A stretch of DNA of 64,000 nucleotides. Source: Fallopia convolvulus (lineage: Eukaryota > Streptophyta > Magnoliopsida > Caryophyllales > Polygonaceae). The notes beneath the pieces are model-generated. The model made no database searches and was not told the origin of the DNA. It saw only the letters and a program-made list of their open reading frames with translations. Shown here one piece after another: positions 24,060-35,530 of this stretch. The position numbers and the translations under genes were made by a program. How positions within the stretch are numbered: position 1 is the first letter of the stretch; the number at the start of each line of letters is the position of its first letter. The DNA lies in NCBI GenBank assembly GCA_964016875.1, contig OZ024722.1, positions 62,393,443 through 62,457,442 of the forward strand, in the 5' to 3' direction.

Positions 24060-26394
24060 AAATTGATGCACACAAGTGGTATTGTCTAGATCCAATACTA
24101 TATCGTACCCTAAATTCAACAATGAACTAGTTGTCTTTATTGATAGTATGAATTGTTTCATTCAAGAGTTGTGATCCTTTTTAGAGAACATAAATCCTGC
24201 CTAAAAACCGATAGTCGAACTAAATTCCAAGGAATCAAAGCCCACATTTTGCCACCTTTGACGGTCAGGCAGATCTTAGATTTTTGTTTCTACTAGGGCA
24301 ATTAGATTGATATGTTCCAGGCAACAAAACGTATTGATGCCTCTGCAGTTCCATATGTAAATCTTCAGAGGAAACCTCACGTGTTGTGGTTTTTGGCCAT
24401 GTGAGGATAGGAAGACATCCAAAATTTTGGTTTTTTTTTTGTGTTGAGATACTTTAAAAACAGAGATATTTATAGTAGATGTGTTATGCGAGTTAATGGA
24501 AAACATGAAGCATTTAATCTTGGGTTTAACATAGTTGAAATTTGGATAGGTCATCCCATATATAACGGTTTTGTCATGGGTTTTTTGTGAATAATATTTT
24601 TGCTTATGTGGGCATTTGATATCCGAAGAGGTTCCTAATGCACCACACAAGAATGACAAAAACAACTCATTTTCCAACTCGTAAGAGTTAGTATAGTCAC
24701 ACACGGTAGTGCACGGAACAAAGAATGAGTCGTGTTGATACAGTATAGTTTCCGATTGATTTATGGGCGTCCCCTTTAAACTGAAACATGCTAGGTTTAG
24801 ATTTAATAGGATGTACATATTGATAATGGTGAAAAAGCGGGTCTTCCCCGCTTGTAAAGAGTAGGGCAAATACCATTTTTATAATTTTGGGTTGATTTGT
24901 AGTTCTTGTTTTAAGGGCATTTAGATATTGACTCGGGGTGGTTGTACTGATAGTGACACAAGAAGTATACAAAATCGAGTGCCACCAATAATTATTTAAA
25001 AAGCAACCCTTCAACCCCCAATGTGTATTAACCGGGTGCAATGCAGGTTTTTCACGCACTAAAAGGGCCAAGCCCGCGGGTGTGTGGTAGCAACATGCGC
25101 AACACTACACAACCCCGATCCAACTACGTGGGCAATCAAGCTCGACATGAACACTTTCGGATCGGTTTTGGGTTTCGAAATTCTGTTTTCAATCATTTTT
25201 TGGTTGTTGGGTGTGCACCCATTGGGGTTAGCCCCATCTTCAGCCTTGTCATTGTGTTGGTTTTGAGGTTGGGTTACCGCCTCCACATAAGTGGGTTGGG
25301 TGATCTTGTTAATCTGGGTGTTGGAATTCTCCACCATGGAGTCGAGACCGGGGAGGGAGAGCAAGGAAATTTCACTGAAGAGTACAAGGCAAGGACAAGA
25401 AGCATAGATGTGGGGAAGGTGGGTGTGGGCGAATTTGAGAACAAGGGGTCTTTTAAAGGAAAACCGCAACCAAGCAACGAAGAGTGGGAGACTAGGACGT
25501 ACCCTGCCGATCTGCTGGGATCCGGGCCACTTGAAAGACGCTGGCATAGGGAAACCAACGTGTCGCGTAGACCCACAACCCTTCCCGCGACCCACCGAAG
25601 CGAAATCGTTACTGCAAACCAGGAACAGGCACACGACCCTTAGGTAGAGATGGACGGGACTACGGGCTGGCCAGCAAAAGTGGGCCGAAATGGCCCCACC
25701 AACCGAGCTAAACCCACCCGGGCCATGGGCCGGTCCCGGGTTAGGGGAAAATAGCCCGAACCAACTCGGCCTAGTCCGGTTGCCAACGACCCACCCCCTC
25801 CCCCCTTTTTTTAAGCTTAACCGCCGACCCAACCCTCAGCCCGCTTTAAAACCGGCACGGGCCTTACTGTCCCGACCCGCTTTAGCCCGGTTTTATACCA
25901 GGCCGATCTTGGGTCTGAATTCCCTGGCCCGACTCGGTTGTAGCCCGACCCGTGTTCATCACTACCCTTAGGGGTTCCCCAAGCGTGACTCATGATTCAA
26001 AAGGCGTTTGAGAGCCCGGATGCTTTCTACACAAACCGGAGATTCTTTTATCTTCATTCTTCTTAAGAGACAAGTTCCAATTTCCAGTGAAGCGCTCTTC
26101 TTCATGCCTCGCCGAAATCACCTTAGATTTAGATTTTTGCTTGAAATTGGGTGAATGGCGTGGACGAAGGATTCCTGTGCTTTTGAAACTTGAATAAGCA
26201 TGGAAGAATTAATATTTTGTTGGTGTTTGATCTGGATCTAGGCAAATCCAGGAAAGCGGCGGTCCATTTGCCTCTAGAATTTTTTCAAGGGTGCAGGCGA
26301 TAAGCAAAGCGCGTACAAGCGGGTTGTTTTTTAACATTTTTACTATAGCGGCTTTAATCGCGATTCAATGACTTATAATTAAATATTGATTTAA
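24060..26394 (-). pseudogene. L1-type LINE, inverted 5' portion (ORF1 region and start of endonuclease)
   Basis: On the minus strand, an open stretch ending at 24276 carries LKIYIWNCRGI...INLIALVETKI, the N-terminus of the plant L1 endonuclease (pattern SWNCRGLG...D...LVETK). After a stop, RWQNVGFDSLEF and STIGF continue the endonuclease pattern to about 24170. Upstream on the same strand (25832-25059) lies an ORF1-like open region, interrupted by a hAT element at 25645-25964. The left limit near 24.06 kb and the right limit near 26.39 kb are estimates. The piece faces away from the reverse transcriptase segment that starts at about 26395. Confidence 0.75.
25645..25964. mobile_element. hAT non-autonomous element with perfect 8-bp target duplication, inside the LINE
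   Basis: CCCTTAGG flanks both sides exactly (25637-25644 and 25965-25972). Short ends TAGAGATGGA and TCATCACTA are inverted. The interior is rich in GGGCCGG/CCCGACCC words and has no coding capacity of its own, so the open frames through it are compositional. Confidence 0.87.
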
Positions 26395-27074
26395 TTTAGT
26401 CTCTTATCCGGGCTCAATGCTAACACTCCTAAATCCAAAATCTACTTTGGGGGTGTTTGTGCAAGCGACCAAGAAACCATTAAGGGGTGTTGGGGCTTTG
26501 AGAAGGGGGACATGCCCTTCCGCCACCTTGGTATCCCCATTGGCTCCAAAAAAATCATGGAGGTTGAATACAAATCGATCATTGATAGGATTGTTGGGCG
26601 GGTTCATTCCTGGAGCGCCAAGTGTCTTTCCTATGTCGGGATACTCGAGATCATCGAATCGGTCCTTTTTAGCATCCAATCCTTTTGGGCTAAGATCTTC
26701 CTCTTCCCGAACAAGGTCTCCAAAAAAGTCATTAGCATCCTTAGGCACTTCCTATGGACATAAACTGACTCTGGTAAACGGAACCTGGTGGCCTGGGAGG
26801 CGGTTTGCAAGCCTAAAATCGAAGGTGGGCTAGGCACAAAAGAGCTCTTGGCTTGGAACAAGGCTAGCCTCTCCGGTCTCATCTTTGAATTCTCCTAAAA
26901 TTAGCACAATATCTGGAGCTCCTAGGCCTCTAGATTCCTTATCTAGGGAAGAAACATTTGGCATGCCCATGCAAAGAAAAGCGGCAACAACGGTTAGAAA
27001 GCCATTATCCGCATAAGAGACCAGCTTCTTACCTTTGGGGACCCAACTTTCATCATCAACCTCATGTCCAACTA
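26395..27074 (+). pseudogene. L1-type LINE reverse transcriptase C-terminal part (5' segment of a split piece)
   Basis: The plus strand reads SGLNANTPKSKIYFGGV, GDMPFRHLGIPIGSKK, and SWSAKCLSYVGILEIIESVL, then IEGGLGTKELLAWNKASL after a stop and frame slips. This is the standard plant L1 order after the RT active site (LGVPL.SKK, W..K.LSYAGR..LI.SVL, GGLG.R...WN.A). The YVDD-containing core is missing. The frame runs into an LTR retrotransposon at 27075 and resumes after 33790. Confidence 0.85.
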
Positions 27075-27489
27075 TGTTGGTCATTTGTGAAAAGTCATCA
27101 ATCCCATAGTGAGCACGTTGAGGTAAAGAAGTCACAAGGAAATGTCGATTGAGGAAATTGACTAATGTGACTTGCCATGATATGATAAAGAGAAGCAGTC
27201 ATAGGAAAAGAAATCCAAATGAAGCACCCCGACACCAAGGTATGAAACCTCATGTGCAACTACGCAAGACAAGGGCGCGCCTACGTCGCGTACGACGCTT
27301 GGCTGCGGAACAAGGCAGCGGCGCTCGGTAAGGTGTCGCCGGTGCACGGTGTGCACACTTGCATTGCGATGGCACGGGGTTGGGACGAGGCACGTCGATG
27401 CTCGCTTTTGTGGTTCTAGCATGGTCGGTTGGGGCGCGCCTATGCCATATCGTTGGCACGTCCGGAGTTGCGTGGTGCTTGAGGCGCGC
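27075..27489 (+). repeat. 5' LTR, truncated at an insertion
   Basis: It matches the first roughly 405 bases of the 3' LTR (31937 onward) with a few substitutions and small indels; for example, GAGCACGTTGAGG here is GAGCATGTTAAGG there. The match ends in AGGCGCGC at 27489. The remaining roughly 1.4 kb of LTR is absent here. Confidence 0.85.
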
Positions 27490-28666
27490 TGATAACGGTG
27501 AATTTGGTCGTACAAATCACGGCTATGCAAAAGAATCCAAACTAAATAAGAATCGTAGTCTTTAGGAAGTCTGGGTCGAATCCACAGGGAGACAAATTTA
27601 TCGTTTTGTATGAGTTTTGTGTCAAACAAGTAACAATGGGGTTTTTGTATTTGTAACTAAATCTAAGAATGCAAAACTAACAATGCAATAAAAGATTATG
27701 AATAACAATAATTAGGACGATAACTTAGGCAAACAAATATCCACAATCGTATGACAAGTTGATCATTGATTTCACCTCAATATCAATGCAATGGATTTTC
27801 CAATTCCTTTTCAATTCTAACTAACAACACAATCATATACTATTAGTTCTAACTAATTAAACAACCATGAAACCATCAATGATTAAATTTAATAGCAGCA
27901 ATAAGGATAGGAATATAATAGGATACAATTCTAGCATAAAACAACCAACTTTTACCCTAGAATGTAAATCAAATCTCTTCTGCATAAGACTAGCACAACT
28001 AGATACTAGCGCGATGCAGTTGCTACTTCAATCTAGAGATGTTCAACCAGTAACACTCTAGATCTAGCAATAGATTCAATAACAACAAACCTTAGTTGAC
28101 CAGGCTAGAAATTGTTGAAATAAATCACAAACATTCAAGCAAGAGATAAGATTAAACCCAAGTAATAGATAAGGAATTAGAAATCTCACAACTTTATTCA
28201 AAACGATGTTTCAATTGTCTGACTAAGCAAAAGGGCTTAGTTCTCCATGAAAAGCTAAAAACTCAAAAGTCTGAAAGAGAAATATGATAATAGATAGATA
28301 GATTGATTGATTGATGAGAGGTGCAACTCTCATAACCTAATATATAAACTAGGTCTAAAAAATCTATCCAAAAATACATAAAACACAGAATAAAGCTGAC
28401 ACAAATAGACCAATAGAAATAAAACACGTGGCACACAAGCGGAATAGTTGACCGTCAGAGGTGGCGGGCGCCGCCTGGTTGGCAGCGGTCGCCGCCAACA
28501 CCAGAACGCCGATCTTCACTTGTTCTTCAATCCATCTCTAAAACTCCAATAATATGCATCTTTGGGTCTTCCTTCTCCTAGCTGAAAATAGTCTTTAAAG
28601 CACCTAAAACCACCACAAATATATGTTAAAACTCCTCCTAAATACACAACATAATTGTGTATATCA
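27490..28666 (-). mobile_element. TGATA...TATCA-ended insertion (possible solo LTR of another family)
   Basis: The segment is bounded by TGATAACGG and GTATATCA, so it has TGATA/TATCA tips on either strand. On the minus strand it runs from TGATATACACAATTATG to CACCGTTATCA, with TTCGACCCAGACTTCC near the 3' end, a word I associate with plant LTR-type repeats. Flanks do not show a matching 5-bp repeat, and the LTR sequence does not resume on the right, so the junction is rearranged. No coding capacity. Confidence 0.5.
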
Positions 28667-31600
28667 GTTTATGTGCTTTTAATTTATGTGTGTTTGTATA
28701 CCTTGAATAAAGGGTATTAGTGTGTTGTTGATCAAATAAAACGATCATGTAATGTTTATGGTTGAATAATAAACTATGGTTTGATTGATGAATGATCTTA
28801 ACAACTTGTGTGCAAGAAGAGGACTATGTCTAATTCTTAAGATCGACTTTGGAAAAGTTGATTCCAGGTTCATTCTCTTTGGATGTTCCTAAACAAATTA
28901 CCCTTGAGTCGCCTATTCTTTGATTGGGATGACTCATGCTCTAGACTACCTTCGGGTCTACTAGAGTAATTAGACTACCTTCGGGTCTACTAATGTAAGG
29001 GTCTACTGGATTGCCCCCCACGTGAGAGGGTTAACACATGTTGGCCAAAAATACACTAAAGAACACATAAAAGAGATGGTGAGAGTCTCTTTGACAAGTT
29101 ACATGTGGAAGATCACTTAAGTGACTTCATGAAAATCATGTTTCTTATGGTAAAAGGAAATATGAAAGTCTTGATTGGTTTAAATTAAGAATTCTTGCAT
29201 GGTTATATTGAGCAATGAATCTATGAGAGTCTAATCTCTTATGGTTTAGTCGAACAAAAGTTTGACATAGATTGAAAGTGTCAAGTGCATAGGCTTTGAC
29301 ACTTTGGCACGACTAGAGACGATCATGGTTAGACCGGTCTTGTCATGTGTTTGAATCCTCAAAGGATAATGACTTGAAATTGAAATAAAGTATGGTTTGA
29401 TGTTGACTTGTTTAAATGTCGACATGAAATATGCCTTGAATTGACATCACTAATGTCGAATGGATTGCCATAGAAAGGAGACCGACGCAAAGGTAAGTCT
29501 TGGATAAAACCAAGACATGCCCTAATTATGGGCTAAGGCGCGCCGTGGAGTACCTAGACGAGGTACCTCTCTCCGAGCCTCTCGGCATTAGTGGTCACGA
29601 CGCTAGAGGCGCACCATAAGCACACCCAAGATGTGGCCGTGCATCGACCTTATTGGCACTAGGCGCTAGGCGCTCGGTATCGCCGGACAAGGGTCGATTC
29701 GAGAGCGCACAAGACCAAGGCCTTGGCATGACCATGGGATCGCACATGCCTAGGCGCGCCGAGACTTGATGCTCGGTGCTTGGCATGGGTTGACTTGCGA
29801 ACAAGGTGAAGGCGCACTCGTGCTATTTTGAGGCGTCACTCCTTTGGGTGCGTAGCACTCGGCGTCGTCGTCTCTTGGCGAGACTAGTGGCAATATTGAG
29901 GGTAGTGCAAAGCGCGCCGAGATTGATCATCTCGAGCCTTGTCGAAGGCGGTTGCTCGACGCATGGGCGTCGTGGCCCGTTTTGATGGGTCGAAGGTGTG
30001 CTTACAAGGGGCACTTATAATTGATTGGTTAAATCAATGAAATCATACTTGGAGTCATGAATTGTTTCCTAAAGTTTGGAAATGTTAAAGGGTGTGATTG
30101 AGTTTAAGAACTTGGATTATCACATACCCCATAAGTTTCTTGGGGTGGCTCATGTTAAATGTCATTAGGTTGGATTGGAAAACCTTGTTTGAGAAATTTT
30201 GAAAGGCTGATTATAAAAGCTTTCAATTTAACAAGTGATGGTCTAATAAAGACCTATGAGGACGTTTGATCCATCCTCAGATCCAAGGAAAGTGTCAATG
30301 CGCCATGAAGGCTTAATATTGACAACTTTGGTATATTAGTCTTATGGTTAAGTTGATCATTGAAAGGACTAAGGGAAGTATAATGACATGGTTTATGAAA
30401 GACAAAATCTTAACATGGGTAGTGAACACTTGTGATAAGATGATTGTCTAGTGAGCATAATTCTTCAAGTTTTCTTTGATAAATGATTTCTAAGAAAAGG
30501 AAGAATTGAATCATTACATATTGTCATATGGATGATGATCCTATGGAAACTCCCAATAAATTGGTGGTTAAGATGAAAGTGGTACATGAAGTGGAATACT
30601 TTATGTTGAATGTCCAAAAGGAGAAGAATGTCATTTGGAAAGTCTTTCTAAAGGACTCTATATGCTTATAGCATGAAAGAATATAGTAAGTTTAAATCAC
30701 TCTGGTTAAGGAGTGTTTAATGATTCTATATGGAAATGACATGGTTGATTTGGTAGAAACCAAATGAAATGGATGAGATGGAAAAGGGTCTTGTCTATGA
30801 AGTTCTTCATTGATAAAATTATGAAGATGCCAATGTGAAGAGATGAAGGTGAATTAGATTTTCTAAATCTTCGTCTAGGTTTGCAATACATTGGAAAGTG
30901 AATGGAAATTCCATAATTATACACATGTTTAGAACACCTATGGATCAATGATATACGGTTATAAAGTAAGTGTGTCATGGCTTGAGGACGCTCAAGTAGT
31001 AAGGTGTTGATATCTTGACATGGCCATTTGTCAAAGATATGTCATTTAAGATGCTTAAGGCATTGGATGTAGAAATGCTTTCTACATTGGAAAGATAAAA
31101 AGCAAGTTGGATCACTAAAATATGGAAGACCTCTAGTCGACGATTGGTCATGAATTCCTATTTGGGTGATGGGTGCACATTCTTGAGAAGTCTCAAGAGG
31201 CAATCTTGCTTAATTCAATCTTGGAGTCGGATTTTGACATTTAAGTATGAGTGGATATTTTCTAAAGAAATAATTCATACTTAGAGTCAACTCGGTTGAG
31301 TTTTTGAAATCACACAATAAAATTATTGAACTCTCGTACCGAGAGGTTTAACATAAGTTTTGGTGTTAAAACCAACTCGAGGGATGGGTGAAAATCCTAG
31401 TTAACAATCTATGACTTGGATGCCCAATTCACCCTTACCGAAAGGTGTAGGGCTGAATTCAATGTGGTAAGCCAAGGACATATGGTTGGAGAGCATAAAA
31501 AGGCCCATCAAAGGAGATGCTCTAGCCTACATAAAAAGGGTAGTTTTGAAACTATGTTTCATTAATGAGAATTTGGAAAGTGCCTTGGTAGGAGCACGTT

Positions 31601-31920
31601 AGAAGTTTCAACTAAGCATATGTGGAAGTATAAGGCTTCTTCCAAGGGAGTTCTAGGACTACTCGCCTAAAAGCATATGTGAAATGGATATGGGACGTAA
31701 AAGCCTTTAAAAGCGTCAAGATTAAAGATTAAACAGAAAGGTTAACTCATGTCGTACTATCGCTTGATGTAGTTAGACAAGTTGATGTGGTTCAATTATT
31801 AGAACACCACGGTTCTTTAGTACACAATATCGATAGCTATAAGTTGTAAATTCAAATCCATGGGATATTTACTTCTATGATATAGAGTTTGAAAAGTCTT
31901 TCGAGTTTTGGTGACATTGC
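28667..31920 (+). other. Decayed internal region of the LTR retrotransposon
   Basis: No gene is supported. Direct words AGACTACCTTCGGGTCTACT repeat at 28942 and 28973, and a related word occurs in the 3' LTR near 33650. A GC-rich island at 29530-30000 contains two GGCGCGCC octamers like those of the LTRs, hinting that part of this region is LTR-derived. Confidence 0.5.
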
Positions 31921-31936
31921 TCAAATGGGGGAGGAA
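31921..31936 (+). other. Polypurine tract
   Basis: TCAAATGGGGGAGGAA abuts the TGTTGG start of the 3' LTR. Confidence 0.8.
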
Positions 31937-33785
31937 TGTTGGTGATTTGTGAAAAGTCATCAATCCCATAGCGAGCATGTTAAGGTAAAGAAGTCACAAG
32001 GAAATGTCGATTGAGGAAATTGACTAATATGACTTGCCATGATATGATAAAGAGAATCAGTCACAGGAAAAGAAAAGAAATCCAAGGGAAGCACCCCGAC
32101 ACCAAGGTATGAAACCTCGTGTGCAACGGCACAAGACAAGGGTGCGCCTACGTCGCGTACGACGCTTGGCTGCGGAACAAGGCAGCGGCGCTCGGTAAGG
32201 CGCGCCGGTGCACGGTGTGCGCACTTGCATTGCGATGGCACGAGGCGCGCCGATGCTCGCTTTTGTGGTGCTAGCGTGGTCGGTTGGGGCGCGCCTATGC
32301 CATAGCGTTGGCACGTCCGGAGTTGCGTGGTGCTTGCGGCGCGCCTAGGGTTTAGGCACAAGTCGCCAAGTCCGAGCATTTGATCTAAGGTTTCTTTTGA
32401 GCTTGGTAATTGAGTCTTATAGCTTTGTGCAAGTTTATTTGAATGTTTGAAAGCTTATCTAATCTTCATGAATGCATTATGCAAGGATCAAAGCTTGAGA
32501 TTAGTTTGGCACATAGTTATGAATACTAGAAAGGAGTATTAAAGCTTCAAACAAGTTTAAAGTTAGCTCTAGAAGCTTAAATAAGCTCTTGATTCAATGT
32601 ACAAGCTTGGTAAGAAGCTCATGTAGCTAGGGTTTAGCTCAAGGAAGCTCAAACTAGCTCAAGTTAACTCAAATAGACAGAAAGTCAGCTCAACGAGCTA
32701 AAACACAACTTAAGCCAGCTCAACTAGCTGGATGCTAGCTCAACTAGCTGAGGGCCAGCTACACTAGGTAAGTGACCTAGCTATGTACCTAAATATGCTA
32801 GCTAGCTATGGGCCATGGTGGGCCGGCCCATGGGGCGTGTGCTTGGGCTAGATGGGCCGCATGCATGGACTAGAGAATGGGCCTCATGCCTTGCTATTTT
32901 GGGCTTGGCTTGTGGGCTTTGGATTGGGCTTTTCTAAGGAGTTTTGGACCAATTTTTTGGGCCATAATGGGCTGGATTGGACGCCTCTCATGATGACAAG
33001 GAGAGAGGAAAATGGATAAGGCAAGTTGGTTACAACTTCTCCTAAAATCGCTCTTGGCCTCTCATCTTCTCAACCGATTTTGTAACTACCTTTTGGGCAG
33101 TTTTTGGACAGCCTTGGACGCCTATTTAAAGGGTGGTTGGTCGTCCATTTTATGGTAGATCGAGGAAACAAAAATTAGACACAAATCGATGCAAATTTAC
33201 ACTATAGTCGATCAAGACTTGAGTGGTGTAGTCGAGTGTTTTCACTAGAAAATCAAACACAAAGTGTGTGTTGTCATGGATCGGTTTTCACGAGTACAAG
33301 TGAAAGAAGAACCTCAAGTGGCATGGCGTGATGGTCTCGTCCAAGTGAAGGAAGAACCACAAGATCCATGGGAAAACGACTTCGTCCAAGTTAAGAAAGA
33401 AGAGGAGTCGTGGGAATCGAATAAGGTACGTTTATATCTTGATAGAGTTGTCTTGCCAACATCCCTATTGTCGTTTGGTACGTTTTATCTCTCAACAATA
33501 TTGCGGTATCCCTTGGCATGGAATAGGGGCAATATTCGTTGAAGGAAAGTTCAATCCAATTGAATGACTCGTAGCCTTTATCCAATACATCTTATAAAAT
33601 ATTTTAAGTGGGTCGATGCATGGTGATTACCTTATGGTCTACACCCAACGAGACTACCCTTCGGGGTCTACTCACGAGATTACCTTTTAAGGTCTACTCA
33701 AACCGCCTTGTTGAACAAGGATCGACTTTCACTTCAACTTGTTTATGCAAAATATCTATTCCGTTTTATAACCCTAAAGTCAACA
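31937..33785 (+). repeat. 3' LTR, 1849 bp, complete
   Basis: It runs from TGTTGGTGATTTG to AGTCAACA and is followed by the target duplicate AACTA. It holds four GGCGCGCC octamers (32199, 32244, 32288, 32338), an array of AGCTCAACTAGCT-type words at 32640-32780, a TATTTAAAG promoter-like box at about 33123, and a short open frame with repeated VQVKEEPQ at 33276-33425. Confidence 0.88.
33276..33425 (+). other. Short repeat-encoding frame in the LTR, ending at a splice-donor-like site
   Basis: From the ATG at 33276 the frame reads MDRFSRVQVKEEPQ, then two more copies of the unit (GLVQVKEEPQ and DFVQVKKEEE), and reaches AATAAG followed by GTACGT, a good plant splice donor at 33426. A TATTTAAAG box lies about 150 bp upstream. 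The family is unknown. It could be a leader exon of the retrotransposon transcript, a captured exon, or chance. Confidence 0.4.
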
Positions 33786-33790
33786 AACTA

Positions 33791-34546
33791 CCCCACTGGT
33801 AAGTTCTCTTCTCCGGCTATATATGAACTCCTCCGTACCCATCTTTTGGAGGTGAATTGGAGCACGACTGTTTAGGGCAAATTGTGCAACCCTCGGGCCA
33901 ACTTTATTACCCGGTTGGCTGTTAGAGGGCGTCTCCCCACCAGAACTAGAATGAAAAAATGGGGCATTGTTAATGACGACTCTTGCCCCTTATGTGGCCT
34001 CGGACCGAAAACAACCACCCACCTTTGGGGCGATTGTACTTTTGTGAACAACGTCTCTTGGAAGGTCGAGCGTCGGCTCAGATCTCCTCCCCACAGAGGC
34101 AACTTGAAGGACTGGTTTGAGATGCTTGGCGATTGTGATCACAAGAACACCTTCTACTTTCAAATTGTGTGTGCAAATTTAACTAACCTTATTTATGAGA
34201 CATATCATCATAGAAACCAAACTATTTTCAAGCATATTGTTCCAAATGTGGATGCTTGTGCTCATGAGATCATCTCATCCACAAAAATTTGCATCTTGGC
34301 CAACTGGACTCGGACCGAGAAGAAGGCGACAAGTAACGAATCTTAGTTTCGTGCTCTTCAGATTCATCACTAGCCGAGTTTCTTTGGCTGCTTTTGTTGT
34401 TTATGATGCTTTGTTGAAGCCTGTTTTTGTCCTTTTTATGGCTTCAGCCTGCTAGGGGCTTTTGTTGGAATGTATAGTGTTGTCTCTAAACTCTTACTTT
34501 GTACATTCCCCCCCTTTAATACAAATTACCCTTTTTTCAAAAAAAA
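33791..34546 (+). pseudogene. L1-type LINE 3' end: zinc-binding reverse-transcriptase tail and poly(A)
   Basis: After the target duplicate, the frame resumes with GKFSSPAIYELLRTHLLEVNW, a stop, then RLPTRTRMKKWGIVNDDSC and PLCGLGPKTTTHLWGDCTF. This is the zf-RVT domain of plant LINEs (RL.T..RL..WGI..D..CPLC......TH.F..C). The open frame ends at 34346, and an untranslated tail ends in eight A at 34539-34546. Together with 26395-27074 this forms the sense-oriented 3' half of one LINE. Confidence 0.87.
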
Positions 34547-35500
34547 TGACATAATTAAATACAAATAATAATATAGAACTTTCAATTCACTCAATTTCAT
34601 TCCACAATATTAGAAATTCATCTTCAAATCCAACTCTAAACCAAACTTAATCTGAATTATAGAGCTACGATGCTTTAAAATCGGAACGAACAAAATGTTC
34701 GAATTGGCACATTGTACAGCACCGAACGGTTGTTTTTATGTAATTTTGTGACTCTTCACATCATCGAAGAGTTAATTGACTTCTTTTGCAATATTACTTG
34801 TATTAAAATTTATGTTTATTGGAGGAAAAATAGATCAAGTTAAGATATGGATATTCTGTTACACGGTTCACCAATCATATTGTAGCCTACAATGGAATTT
34901 TAATTTATTTTTGATGAAAACATACATTATGGTGGTAAATTTCAGGTTTAATAAAATTTTAACTTAATAAAAATAATAATGATACTTATTTTTAACCTAA
35001 TACCTAAATAAAGGGTAAAGACAACTATTTTTTTTAATTATGTGGAGAGTGACATTTATCCTTATGCATTTATGCATAAGCTTTCAACCCAAATTATTAG
35101 CCCCAGTCCACCCTAAAAAATAAAAAATAAAATATTATAGGATAAATTTAATATAAAAAATAAAAAAATAAGATAAATTTAATAATAAATTAATTAAATT
35201 AAAATAATTTAGCCCATTTAATTTTTTTTAAAAAAAATTAGCCATTCTAATATAAAGTCTTGCGTCCGTAAAAAAAAATCATTGTCAACGAAATAAAATG
35301 TATATTTATTAGAGGAAAAAATAACAAGTCTTTATTTTTTTTGTCCGGGAAAAATAACAAGAGAATACGGAGTTTCGTTTTGGTGAAACTACAAAACTGT
35401 CGTTTTCAAGCGCTCGAATCACAGAAGTCAAATCGTTTACGAGTCCGACTCTCCCTGAACACGATGTATATCGAGGTCGTCCATGGCGAACTGAGCTGAG
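34547..35500. other. AT-rich intergenic; first 240 bp resemble the left LINE flank
   Basis: 34547-34790 aligns in two blocks with about 23866-24010 (for example CTCAATTTCATTCCACA against CTCAATTGCATTCCACA, and ACTCTTCACATCATCGAAGAG against ACTCTTCACAACATCGAAGAG). The rest is low-complexity AT sequence before the transporter gene. Confidence 0.65.
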
Positions 35501-35530
35501 AGGGAGAGAAAGAGCCGGAATTGAGCGATA

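Larger units (their letters stand above)
27075..33785 (+). mobile_element. LTR retrotransposon inserted in the LINE, 5-bp target duplication AACTA, no intact genes
   Basis: AACTA occurs immediately before 27075 and after 33785, and the host LINE frame resumes beyond it, so the outer limits are firm. The 5' LTR begins TGTTGG and is recognisable to 27489, matching 31937-32340 at high identity. It then stops at an inserted TGATA element and does not resume. The 3' LTR is complete (31937-33785, ending CAACA) and is preceded by the polypurine tract CAAATGGGGGAGGAA. The internal region (28667-31936) has no open frame above about 90 codons and I could not recognise gag or pol, so superfamily is undecided. 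Confidence 0.85.

Noticed and set aside
25041..25643. 200-codon plus-strand open frame
   Set aside because: Antisense shadow of the ORF1-like region of the inverted LINE. The sense reading fits the neighbouring endonuclease on the minus strand.
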